Shown: positions 15,886 to 24,119 of the stretch, one piece after another | Layout of the letters: the number at the start of each line of letters is the position of its first letter | Position numbering within the stretch: position 1 is the stretch's first letter | Assembly: GCA_021732405.1 (NCBI GenBank) | Contig: JAKFVB010000063.1 | Coordinates: 1-34,769, forward strand | Direction: 5' to 3' | DNA: 34,769 nt | Origin: Methylotenera sp. | GTDB lineage: Bacteria; Pseudomonadota; Gammaproteobacteria; Burkholderiales; Methylophilaceae | Notes under the pieces: generated by a model | What the model was told of the DNA's origin: nothing | The model's database searches: none | Seen by the model: the letters and a program-made list of their open reading frames with translations, nothing else | Translations under genes and position numbers: made by a program

Positions 15886-17580
15886 TTAGCTGACTAATAA
15901 TAAATAAATCAATAATATATTGATTATAAAAGAAAAAATAGCAATCCATTGCCATTTAACTAATCTGGCGCGCGCGATTAACGGCGTGCGTGCAGGCGCT
16001 AACAACGGCTTGAGCTCGCCATGCTCTAATGCTAACAACATTTCTTCAGCTGTTTCAAAGCGCAATTTAGGCTCACGCGCAATGGCTTTAAGAATGATAT
16101 TTTCTAACCAATAGGGAATATCTGGCCTGTAGCGCGTTAGCGGCGTTGGCGCGCCAAATTTAGGATGTTGAAACGGTTCAACTTCGCCATACGGATATTT
16201 GCGCGTGAGCAAGTGATACAGCGTAACGCCTGCGGCATAAATATCGCTCTGCGCATTTGCCACTACACCATCAAACAATTCGGGTGCCATAAAACTGGGT
16301 GTGCCAGGATTTTGCGTTGCGCCAATCATTTCGGCACCTGTACTTAACGCTACGCCAAGGTCTAAAATACGTAAACGTTGGTCGCTGGCTTGATGAATAT
16401 TCGCAGGCTTGATATCGCGATGAATGATACTGAGGCGATGCAACGCGCCGATGCCGCGCAAGATATCCATGCCGATTTTGGCGGTGCCGGCTACCGTAAA
16501 ATAATGGCCATTGTCTAAACGCTGTTGCAAAGTAGCGCCCTCATGCCAGCTCATCACAAAGTAGAGTTTGCTGCGATTTTCGAGCGATAAGGTGAGCACT
16601 TGCGGTACGTATTGCGACACGACGCGCTTGCCTAGCCATTCTTCGTTGAGCAGGCCGTTACAGCTTTCAATGTCATTGGCTAGTGCAGGTTGCAATGTTT
16701 TTAGTACAAATAGCTGTTTAGTGCTGTTTTGACGTACTTTATACAGAAGACTCGCGCGTGATTCATGCAAAATATCTTCAACGGTAAAATCATCAATCGA
16801 TTCGTTGATGGATAATTTATGAGGCAACGCTAAATGTTTTGCACCTGCGATGCGCTCACTTAATGTATCTGCGCCCAGTTGCGTGATTTTAATGACAATA
16901 GCAGTTGAATTATCTGCACTTTGCTGCTGTATAGCGGTTTTAGTGAGGTGCTCGGCAATCATCTGCACGTTATTGAATTTTTTTAAGCCTTCATGAATGG
17001 CTTTTTCGCCCAGTGTTTCCCATACGCCATCTGTCATTAATGCAAAAATATCGCCTACTTTTAGCGCGCCATCCGCTAAATCGACTGCTAAATGCGCATC
17101 TAAACCAACCGCACGTTTTAAAACATGGCGCATATCTGGCCTATCCCAAACGTGGTCGGTGGTGAGTTGGGTTAACACATTATCGCGCAGCAAATAAATA
17201 CGTGTATCGCCCACATGCGCTAGGTAATAACGTTGTCCGCGCAATATCAGCAATGAAAGCGTTGTCGCCATGCCAGCTAAATCGCGATTAGCGTTGGCTT
17301 GCGAAATCAGCCAGCGATTGGCGGCGGTTATCACTTTATCTAGCGCGGTAGATGGCTCCCAAGTATCAGGTGTGGCGTAATAATCGGTTGAGATATTGCG
17401 AACTGTCATCTCTGATGCTTCACCTCCGCCCGCGTTGCCACTCACGCCATCGGCCACTGCAATCAACGAACCCTTGATGCTAAGTTGCTCATTGATGGGC
17501 GTTACCACACCCACGTAATCTTCATTACGTTGGCGTGGGCCAGTCAGGCTGGATTGACCTATTTCAAATTTAAGTGACAT
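15886..17580 (-). CDS. Fused PP2C phosphatase and Ser/Thr protein kinase with C-terminal membrane anchor
   Basis: The 564-residue protein joins opposing activities. The PP2C half (1-235) keeps the metal motifs RNED (18-21), DGVSG (44-48), GDTR (124-127), TDGVWE (183-188) and DNST (223-226). The Hanks-type kinase half (about 262-525) has the likely ATP lysine in FVLK (294), HRDIKPAN (387-394), DLG (407-409) in place of DFG, and MAPE (431-434). The glycine-rich loop is degenerate (ILHESRASLLYKV). One membrane helix (545-563) ends the chain, placing both domains in the cytosol. Similar genes sit in the nitrate clusters of other proteobacteria, for example beside nirB in Pseudomonas aeruginosa as I recall. 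A control role on nitrate uptake or reduction is inferred; targets are unknown. Confidence 0.92.
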   Translation of the reverse strand: MSLKFEIGQSSLTGPRQRNEDYVGVVTPINEQLSIKGSLIAVADGVSGNAGGGEASEMTVRNISTDYYATPDTWEPSTALDKVITAANRWLISQANANRDLAGMATTLSLLILRGQRYYLAHVGDTRIYLLRDNVLTQLTTDHVWDRPDMRHVLKRAVGLDAHLAVDLADGALKVGDIFALMTDGVWETLGEKAIHEGLKKFNNVQMIAEHLTKTAIQQQSADNSTAIVIKITQLGADTLSERIAGAKHLALPHKLSINESIDDFTVEDILHESRASLLYKVRQNSTKQLFVLKTLQPALANDIESCNGLLNEEWLGKRVVSQYVPQVLTLSLENRSKLYFVMSWHEGATLQQRLDNGHYFTVAGTAKIGMDILRGIGALHRLSIIHRDIKPANIHQASDQRLRILDLGVALSTGAEMIGATQNPGTPSFMAPELFDGVVANAQSDIYAAGVTLYHLLTRKYPYGEVEPFQHPKFGAPTPLTRYRPDIPYWLENIILKAIAREPKLRFETAEEMLLALEHGELKPLLAPARTPLIARARLVKWQWIAIFSFIINILLIYLLLVS

Positions 17581-17596
17581 CTAAAACGTGCAAGCA

Positions 17597-17758
17597 TTAT
17601 GGTTTGGATTTAAACCAAAACCAGCCATTCAAACTCAAGAAAATAAATAATCCAATATCTAAAATCGGCCAGTATTTTGGATTATTTAAAAATACGCCGA
17701 ATACAATCAAACTCGCGCAAGCAAAAGAAATTAAACACATCAGGATTTTGAAAGGCAT
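17597..17758 (-). CDS. Small two-helix membrane protein between narK and the kinase
   Basis: The product has 53 residues. From ATG 17758, preceded by AGGG at nine bases, it reads MPFKILMCLISFACASLIVF and is almost entirely two hydrophobic helices (about 3-22 and 29-47), ending in basic FWFKSKP. There is no known motif. It is packed 16 bases before the kinase/phosphatase gene and 36 bases after narK, all on one strand, so it is likely translated as part of the operon. It could be an accessory subunit of the permease or of the membrane-tailed kinase; this is positional inference only. Confidence 0.6.
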   Translation of the reverse strand: MPFKILMCLISFACASLIVFGVFLNNPKYWPILDIGLFIFLSLNGWFWFKSKP

Positions 17759-17794
17759 GATACTTAACCCTAAAAATGGATGAAAAATCCTCAA

Positions 17795-19006
17795 TTATAC
17801 TTTGGCGGCTGTATTAACAGCGCTGCCCCAAGTGGTTCTCCAGCGGGTTTTTACACCGCTTAAGCCAATCATCGCCAATAAAGCTAGGCCTGCAAAAATC
17901 AAAATGCCAATTTGGTAATTACCCGTTGCCTGTTTAATATAGCCCAAACTCGCCGCCAAATAGAAGCCGCCAACGCCGCCTGCCATGCCGACCAAACCGG
18001 TCATCACGCCAATTTCTTTGCGGAAACGTTGCGGCACCAATTGGAAAACCGCGCCATTGCCCATGCCTAACGCAGCCATCACTGGAATAATAATCGCCAG
18101 TGCTAATACATAAGTAGGCTGGCCAAAGCTCATAATTACTAATAGCACGGCCGCAATCGCGTACATGGTGAGCAGGGTGCGGATACCGCCTATGCGGTCG
18201 GCAATCATGCCGCCAATTGGGCGCACCAATGAGCCTGCAAATACGCAAGCCGCAGTACAGTAGCCAGCAACCACAGGACCAAGACTGTATAAATCGTTAA
18301 AATAAATGGTCAGTGATGATGCCAAGCCAACAAAACCGCCAAAAGTCACACTGTAAAAAAACATAAACCACCAAGCGTCTTTATCTTTTAATATCGCCAT
18401 GTATTGGCTTAGCGATTTTGCAGCGGGTGTTTCTGGGCTATCTTTGGCAAAAATTAAATAGATAGCGAAGGCAATACCGAGTGGAATTAACGCTAAACCA
18501 AACACGTTATTCCAGCCGTAGGCCACCGCCAAGCTTGGCGCAAATAAAGCGGCAAATACAGTGCCAGAGTTACCTGCACCTGCAATACCTAAAGCAGTAC
18601 CTTGGTGCTCTGGCGGATACCAGCGTGATGCAAGCGGCAATGCAACCGCAAATGCCGCGCCCGCAAAGCCTAAGCCAATGCCGAGCATAAGTGTATGTTG
18701 AAAGGTTTGCAAACCGTGTAACCAAGCGGTTAACAAGCTCGCAATCACAATAATTTGACCAATCGTACCTGCATTTTTTGGTTTGATTTGGTCAACCAGC
18801 ACGCCCATCACAATACGCAGTAGCGCACCAGCTAATACTGGGGTTGCAACCATTAATCCCTTTTGTGACGGGCTTAGGTTTAAATCAGTCGCCATCTGTA
18901 CTGCAAGTGGGCCCAATAATACCCACACCATAAAGCTTAAATCGAAATATAAAAACGAGGATAATAATGTTGGTGTGTGACCAGCTTTCCAAAAACTGCT
19001 TTTCAT
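17795..19006 (-). CDS. narK: Nitrate/nitrite transporter of the MFS NarK/NasA type
   Basis: This inner-membrane permease of 403 residues has about 12 hydrophobic segments. The two nitrate-signature regions typical of the NNP family are readable: GFAGAAFAVALPLASRWYPP with GTALGIAGAGNSGT (about 110-150) and GMGNGAVFQLVPQRFRKEIG with GLVGMAGGVGGF (about 310-350). RIVMGVLVDQIKPKNAG is the MFS loop 2-3 motif. It probably imports nitrate, possibly exchanging nitrite. GGGAGT before ATG 19006 is a good ribosome site. It follows nirB and is the second nitrate importer encoded in this cluster. Confidence 0.93.
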   Translation of the reverse strand: MKSSFWKAGHTPTLLSSFLYFDLSFMVWVLLGPLAVQMATDLNLSPSQKGLMVATPVLAGALLRIVMGVLVDQIKPKNAGTIGQIIVIASLLTAWLHGLQTFQHTLMLGIGLGFAGAAFAVALPLASRWYPPEHQGTALGIAGAGNSGTVFAALFAPSLAVAYGWNNVFGLALIPLGIAFAIYLIFAKDSPETPAAKSLSQYMAILKDKDAWWFMFFYSVTFGGFVGLASSLTIYFNDLYSLGPVVAGYCTAACVFAGSLVRPIGGMIADRIGGIRTLLTMYAIAAVLLVIMSFGQPTYVLALAIIIPVMAALGMGNGAVFQLVPQRFRKEIGVMTGLVGMAGGVGGFYLAASLGYIKQATGNYQIGILIFAGLALLAMIGLSGVKTRWRTTWGSAVNTAAKV

Positions 19007-19063
19007 GAGAACTCCCTATTTTATCTATTCATTATTTTGATTGTTATTGATTTGTTCAGGCTA

Positions 19064-19100
19064 GCTAATCACCCAATGTTGCATTTTTTGAGTAATTAGC
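19064..19100 (-). other. Intercistronic hairpin between nirB and narK
   Basis: GCTAATTACTC and GGGTGATTAGC pair over 11 positions on the minus-strand RNA, with three G-U pairs and a 15-base loop. No U-run follows. It could stabilise the nirB 3' end or partly attenuate downstream genes. Confidence 0.4.
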
Positions 19101-19127
19101 AAGGCCCAACTTAGCAAAGGTAAAGTT

Positions 19128-21584
19128 TTAAACGGTAATCGTTTCAAACTCTTTATGTTGCTCGCGTTTTTGCACGCGTTCAGACCAAGGCTCAACCGCG
19201 CCTTGCAAGGCAAACAATAGGCGTTCGTACGCAGCTTTACGGCCTTCATGATCTTCTAGCACACGTTGTTTCACATACTCCAAACCAACGCGTTCAATCC
19301 AATGTACAGTGCGGTCTAGGTAACGCGCTTCTTCGCGGTAGATTTGAATAAATGCGCCTGAGTATTCCAGCACTTCATCAGATGTTTTGACTTTGCATAA
19401 AAATTGCGCCACTTCGGTTTTAATACCGCCGTTGCCACCAACGTAAATCTCCCAGCCAGAATCCACGCCGATAATACCCACGTCTTTAATACCAGATTCC
19501 GCACAATTTCTTGGGCAGCCCGATACGGCAAACTTAACCTTGTGCGGTGCCCACATATGGTCAAACGCTTTTTCGATATCAATACCCATTTGTGTGGAAT
19601 TTTGTGTACCAAAACGGCAGAATTCAGAACCCACACAAGTTTTAACGGTACGAATACCTTTGGCATAAGCGTAGCCAGAAGGCATATCTAAGTCTTTCCA
19701 CATGCCAACTAAGTCTTCTTTTTTTACGCCTAACAAATCAATACGCTGGCCGCCAGTTACTTTCACCATTGGCACCGCATATTTATCCGCTACATCGGCA
19801 ATCTTGCGTAATTGGTCAGGCGTAGTTACGCCGCCATACATACGCGGGATGACTGAATATGTGCCGTCTTTTTGAATGTTGGCATGCACGCGTTCGTTAA
19901 TAAAGCGCGATTGTGGGTCATCCACTGCCTCATGCGGCCAACTAGAAAGCAAGTAGTAGTTCAGTGCAGGGCGGCAAGTTGCGCAACCGTTAGGAGTGCG
20001 CCAAGACATGCCTTTCATGGCATCTGGAATATTCAAGTATTTGTGTGTGCGAATTTCTGCTCGCACTTCTTCATGATTTTTATCGGAACAACCACATATC
20101 GCTTTGCTGGTGGACGGTGGTGCATAACCGCCGCCTAAAGTAGACGCTAAAATTTGTTCAACCAAGCCCACGCAACTGCCGCAGCTAGAGCCTGCTTTAG
20201 TTTGTTTTTTAACATCATCAATCGTAAACAAACCTTGGTCTTGAATCGCTTTAACAATCGTACCTTTGCAAACGCCGTTACAGCCGCATACTTCCATTTC
20301 GTTAGTCATTGCGGCGGCTTTGTCTTGGCCTTGATGACCAGTATTGCCTAAGCTATCTTGACCAAACATCAAAGAATCGCGGATTTCATGAATCGGTTTT
20401 GAGTCGCGTAGCATTTGGAAATACCATGCACCGTCTGCGGTGTCGCCATAAAGCACGCTGCCAATGATTTTGTCATTTTTGATAACGAGCTTTTTGTAAA
20501 CCCCGCCAACTGCGTCGTGTAAAACAATTTCTTCGCGTTCTTCATCCGCCGCTTCAATTGGGCTTCTAAAGTCGCCAGCACTAAATAAATCAATGCCCGT
20601 TACTTTTAATTTGGTTGAAGTAACCGAGCCTTTATAAGACCCAATACCAAAGTTGGCTAAATGCGTGGCGCAGACTTTTGCCATTTCAAATAAGGGTGCA
20701 ACTAAGCCATATGAAATGCCGCGATGCGCAACGCATTCGCCCACCGCATACACGCGCGGGTCGTAGGTTTGCATGGTGTCATTCACCACAATGCCTTTGT
20801 TACAGTAGATGCCAGCCGATTCTGCTAGCGCAAAGTTTGGGCGAATCCCCACAGCCATTACCACTAAATCTGCAGGTATTTGCGTGCCATCTGTAAAGTG
20901 AATTGCGCTAACGCGACCTGATTTTCCATCAGTACTGTCACCTGTCAGTTCTTTGGTATTTTGTTTTAATTGAAACTTAAGGCCTTTAGCCTCTAAGCTT
21001 TTTTGCAGCATTTTGCCTGCAGTTTTATCTAATTGTCTTTCTAACAGCCATTCATTACGATGAATAACGGTGACATCCATTCCTTGAATTTTCAAGCCAT
21101 TTGCAGCTTCAAGTCCAAGCAAGCCGCCACCAATAATAACGGCATGTTTGTGGGTTTTTGCCGCATCAATCATGTCATTGGTATCTTTAATGTCGCGGTA
21201 ACCAATCACGCCATTTAAATCGGCACCAGCAATTGGTAGCATAAATGGTTTTGAACCCGTTGATAGCAAGAGGCGATCATACTCAGCGCTTGAGCCATCT
21301 TCTGCATAAACAACACGGTTTTTACGATCGATTTTATTAATTCGTGCACTAGTATAGAGCGTGATATGGTTTTCTGCGTACCATTCGCGCGTGTTTAAAA
21401 TAATGTCATTAATGGTTTGCTCATTAGCTAAAACAGGCGAAAGCATAATGCGATTATAGTTGGTGTAAGGCTCATCGCCGAACACGGTAATATCATAAAT
21501 GTCAGGCGCGATTTTTAGCAGTTCTTCTACTACACGCATGCCAGCCATGCCATTACCAACCACCACTAATTTCATTTTTTGCAT
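19128..21584 (-). CDS. nirB: NAD(P)H nitrite reductase large subunit
   Basis: This cytoplasmic siroheme enzyme reduces nitrite to ammonium. The 818 residues show, in order, an FAD/NAD(P) reductase (FAD motif VVVGNGMAGMRVVEEL at 7-22; NAD motif VIIGGGLLGLEAA at 149-161; YAVGEC at 279-284), a BFD-like [2Fe-2S] domain (Cys433, 435, 468, 471), a second short Cys-rich domain (CGC 497-499, CATC 534-537), a ferredoxin-like half, and the siroheme/[4Fe-4S] domain with Cys650, 656, 690 and 694 (TCVGSEFCRFG, SGCPRNCAESG). It is complete and of normal length. Its own sigma-54 promoter and NtrC-like sites lie just upstream, so nirB probably starts a second transcript within the cluster. Confidence 0.97.
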   Translation of the reverse strand: MQKMKLVVVGNGMAGMRVVEELLKIAPDIYDITVFGDEPYTNYNRIMLSPVLANEQTINDIILNTREWYAENHITLYTSARINKIDRKNRVVYAEDGSSAEYDRLLLSTGSKPFMLPIAGADLNGVIGYRDIKDTNDMIDAAKTHKHAVIIGGGLLGLEAANGLKIQGMDVTVIHRNEWLLERQLDKTAGKMLQKSLEAKGLKFQLKQNTKELTGDSTDGKSGRVSAIHFTDGTQIPADLVVMAVGIRPNFALAESAGIYCNKGIVVNDTMQTYDPRVYAVGECVAHRGISYGLVAPLFEMAKVCATHLANFGIGSYKGSVTSTKLKVTGIDLFSAGDFRSPIEAADEEREEIVLHDAVGGVYKKLVIKNDKIIGSVLYGDTADGAWYFQMLRDSKPIHEIRDSLMFGQDSLGNTGHQGQDKAAAMTNEMEVCGCNGVCKGTIVKAIQDQGLFTIDDVKKQTKAGSSCGSCVGLVEQILASTLGGGYAPPSTSKAICGCSDKNHEEVRAEIRTHKYLNIPDAMKGMSWRTPNGCATCRPALNYYLLSSWPHEAVDDPQSRFINERVHANIQKDGTYSVIPRMYGGVTTPDQLRKIADVADKYAVPMVKVTGGQRIDLLGVKKEDLVGMWKDLDMPSGYAYAKGIRTVKTCVGSEFCRFGTQNSTQMGIDIEKAFDHMWAPHKVKFAVSGCPRNCAESGIKDVGIIGVDSGWEIYVGGNGGIKTEVAQFLCKVKTSDEVLEYSGAFIQIYREEARYLDRTVHWIERVGLEYVKQRVLEDHEGRKAAYERLLFALQGAVEPWSERVQKREQHKEFETITV

Positions 21585-21638
21585 AATTTTTTTACTTAAT
21601 ATAGATGAGTGCGGATTTTTAATTAACCCCGTTTTACA

Positions 21639-21654
21639 GGCAATTTATATGCCA
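21639..21654 (-). promoter_or_regulatory. Sigma-54 promoter of nirB
   Basis: The minus strand reads TGGCATATAAATTGCC, an excellent match to TGGCAC-N5-TTGCW with the required GG-N10-GC spacing. The predicted start is near 21628, giving a leader of about 43 bases before nirB. Confidence 0.78.
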
Positions 21655-21732
21655 ATAAAAAACATGTTTAAATACATTGGCTTGCTAAACTTAATGCCGT
21701 TTTATGCACAAAATAAGCGCATAAACTGTGAG

Positions 21733-21762
21733 CGCACCGTTTAGGTGAACTAAAACGGTGCG
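21733..21762 (-). promoter_or_regulatory. Two overlapping NtrC-like sites upstream of nirB
   Basis: CGCACCGTTTAGGTGAA (21733-21749) matches 10 of 12 fixed bases of TGCACC-N5-GGTGCA, and TGAACTAAAACGGTGCG (21746-21762) matches 9 of 12. Their centres lie about 113 and 126 bp upstream of the predicted sigma-54 start, a normal enhancer distance. The outer arms also form a 10-bp inverted repeat CGCACCGTTT/AAACGGTGCG. Confidence 0.62.
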
Positions 21763-21786
21763 TGATTATTACATCAGGATATGCAA

Positions 21787-23193
21787 TTAAAATGTATACA
21801 TTGCCGTTAACCACAGTTTGTCACTATCGCGAATACGAGCTGCTTGAGAGGTGGTAGCAGTGGCTTGATACTGGTCACTTTCTTTGTAATTACCATATTC
21901 TAATTTAGCCCAAAGATGACTGTTAACATTGTAAGTGACTGATGCGTTCCATTCTTTACCATAGGTGTCACCGCTGGTGCGCGCGCCGCCGCCTACTGTA
22001 TTAAAATCTTCATCTGAGTTAATGATGTGATAATCAGCAAAAAACAGAAAATCGCCATATTTGTAGGTGGCCGTTAAAAATGTATCGGCGATACCCGATC
22101 TCGGTGTGACCAAGAAGCGATCGACCCAACCTTGGAATAGGTGATTGGTGCCATACGGTGTTTGAAAGGCAAACTCATTATCGTTGCTGGATAGCACTTC
22201 GTGATCGAGACGAATGCTGAAGTTATCGATACCCACGCCGCCGCCTAGCTTGGCATAATGCGCATCAATACGGCTATCGCCATCTGCATAATCAGTCTGT
22301 TTGGCGTATTCTGCAGAGTATAAAGCGCGCAAATTAGGGTTAAATGGATGCACACCATCTAAACGGATACCAATCGTTTTGTTGGATTGGTCTGCGGTTA
22401 AGTTTGGCCGTCCGTTATTGTTCAATGTGCCTGCACCAAACCATCCATTACCAAAACCTAAATCGTCAAAATTTGAAAGGTAACCATAACCCACCAAATA
22501 TTCAGTAGGAGAGATGCGATACTTAACATTTAATATTTCCAAATCACCATCACGTTGCGAAGTGGTAATCTGCGTCACTTGTTCATAATGCGCCAAAAAC
22601 ACTTCAGTATCAGGAATCGATTTATTCAGAATAGAAACACCATCAAACACTTGCATCACTTGCCTAAATCCAATATCACCAATAAAGCGAGAGTTATCTA
22701 AAATAGTCTGTTGGCGGCCTAAACGCACACGTGTATTCTTAATGCCAGTCCAGTCCACATACAATTGATTAATATCAAAATGGTTAGGGTCAACAATGAC
22801 GGCATAACGTGCTTTATCAATCTCTGTTCTGTTATCTTTGCGGTCATTAAAGTTGTCAACAAATTTAGTCACGCCGATTAGTTGGCCAGCAAAGCTAAAG
22901 TTATGAAATGGCGCAGTTTGCCAACCCACCAAGCTACGAAGCGTTACGCCCTCAGCATCCCTAAGTTCTCTGTTGGCTACAGGTGCAGCGGCTAATCCGT
23001 CCTGACTAACATGCTCATAACGTAATCTAAAATTGGTTAAATTTTTACCATCTTTAATGGCATCTAAGAATGTATATTCTTCTTCAAGCTCAAGTGCAGG
23101 CTCTTCTGCATAAGCGCTGCCAGCAAAGCTCGCTAGCGCCATGCACAAGTTAATGGTTAATGCGTTTAATTTAAACAAATGCGTCTTTTTCAT
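21787..23193 (-). CDS. Outer-membrane porin-like protein (alginate-export/OprD-like barrel) of the nitrate cluster
   Basis: The product has 468 residues. A signal peptide (MKKTHLFKLNALTINLCMAL, cleavage near AYA-EE) is followed by repeated amphipathic beta strands and a C-terminal aromatic strand LWLTAMYTF, typical of a barrel inserted by the BAM machinery. Segments such as RLGRQQTILDNSRFIGDIGF with FDGVSI resemble alginate-export-type porins. Sitting 49 bases after nrtD and before nirB, it may be a passive channel for nitrate when it is scarce. Specificity cannot be read from the sequence. I see no plug domain or TonB box, so it is not an energy-driven receptor. Confidence 0.85.
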   Translation of the reverse strand: MKKTHLFKLNALTINLCMALASFAGSAYAEEPALELEEEYTFLDAIKDGKNLTNFRLRYEHVSQDGLAAAPVANRELRDAEGVTLRSLVGWQTAPFHNFSFAGQLIGVTKFVDNFNDRKDNRTEIDKARYAVIVDPNHFDINQLYVDWTGIKNTRVRLGRQQTILDNSRFIGDIGFRQVMQVFDGVSILNKSIPDTEVFLAHYEQVTQITTSQRDGDLEILNVKYRISPTEYLVGYGYLSNFDDLGFGNGWFGAGTLNNNGRPNLTADQSNKTIGIRLDGVHPFNPNLRALYSAEYAKQTDYADGDSRIDAHYAKLGGGVGIDNFSIRLDHEVLSSNDNEFAFQTPYGTNHLFQGWVDRFLVTPRSGIADTFLTATYKYGDFLFFADYHIINSDEDFNTVGGGARTSGDTYGKEWNASVTYNVNSHLWAKLEYGNYKESDQYQATATTSQAARIRDSDKLWLTAMYTF

Positions 23194-23242
23194 CGTGGTT
23201 TTCTCTGTAAAAATGGATTAAAAAATGGGTTAACTTTTTGTG

Positions 23243-24091
23243 TTAAGCGACTTTTTTAGCATGACGTTCATATAAGAATTTCAATACTTCAGAGCGCAGG
23301 TGGTTGTATTGCACATTTTCGGCAAGCTCTAAGCGTTTGCGTGGATAAGGCAAATCGACCTCTAAAATCTCTCCGATGCCAGCACTGGGGCCATTGGTCA
23401 TCATCACGATTTTGTCTGATAGCAACACGGCTTCATCCACATCGTGCGTTACCATCACAGCGGTTGCGCCCGATTTTTGCATAATGCGCATCAACTCGTC
23501 TTGCAAGCCTGCACGGGTTAATGCATCCAGTGCACCAAACGGCTCATCCAGTAACAACACTTTAGGTTCCATTGCCAATGCTCTGGCAATGCCTACGCGT
23601 TGTTTCATACCGCCAGAAATTTCATTAGGACGTTTTTCAACCGCGTGGCTTAAGCCGACCAACTCTAGTGCTGCATAAGCGCGTGCTTCTTGCTGCACTT
23701 TGGTTTCACTGCCAAATACGCGCTCTACAGCTAAATACACGTTTTCGTAGCAACTTAACCATGGCAATAAAGAGTGATTTTGAAACACCACTGCACGTTC
23801 AGGGCCAGGCGCTGCGATTTCGCGCCCTGCACAAAATAAGTTGCCGGTAGTGGGTTGCAATAAGCCTGCAATCAAATTAAGTACTGTTGATTTGCCGCAG
23901 CCTGAGTGACCAATAATCGATACAAACTCACCTTGTGTGATACTTAAGTTAATGTTTTTAAGCGCTTCAAAAGTGCCTTTTTTGGTGACAAACTGCATAC
24001 CAACATCTTCAATATGGACATAACGTTCGGTTACTTTTGCTGTGTTATTGCTCAAAGCTGGCGTTGTAGCTTCATTTAAAATGGGGTTCAT
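23243..24091 (-). CDS. nrtD: Nitrate ABC transporter ATP-binding protein
   Basis: This ATPase of the nitrate importer has 282 residues. Walker A is GHSGCGKST (61-69), the signature is ISGGMKQRVGIARAL, Walker B is VLLLDEPFGALDALTR, and the switch histidine lies in VMVTHDVDEAVLLSDK. These are typical of the nitrate/sulfonate/taurine class. It lacks the NrtA-like C-terminal extension of cyanobacterial NrtC, so it is the plain NrtD-type subunit and would work as a homodimer. It is 28 bases after nrtB. Confidence 0.94.
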   Translation of the reverse strand: MNPILNEATTPALSNNTAKVTERYVHIEDVGMQFVTKKGTFEALKNINLSITQGEFVSIIGHSGCGKSTVLNLIAGLLQPTTGNLFCAGREIAAPGPERAVVFQNHSLLPWLSCYENVYLAVERVFGSETKVQQEARAYAALELVGLSHAVEKRPNEISGGMKQRVGIARALAMEPKVLLLDEPFGALDALTRAGLQDELMRIMQKSGATAVMVTHDVDEAVLLSDKIVMMTNGPSAGIGEILEVDLPYPRKRLELAENVQYNHLRSEVLKFLYERHAKKVA

Positions 24092-24119
24092 TTGATTTAT
24101 CCTTATTCGCTAATGAAAG

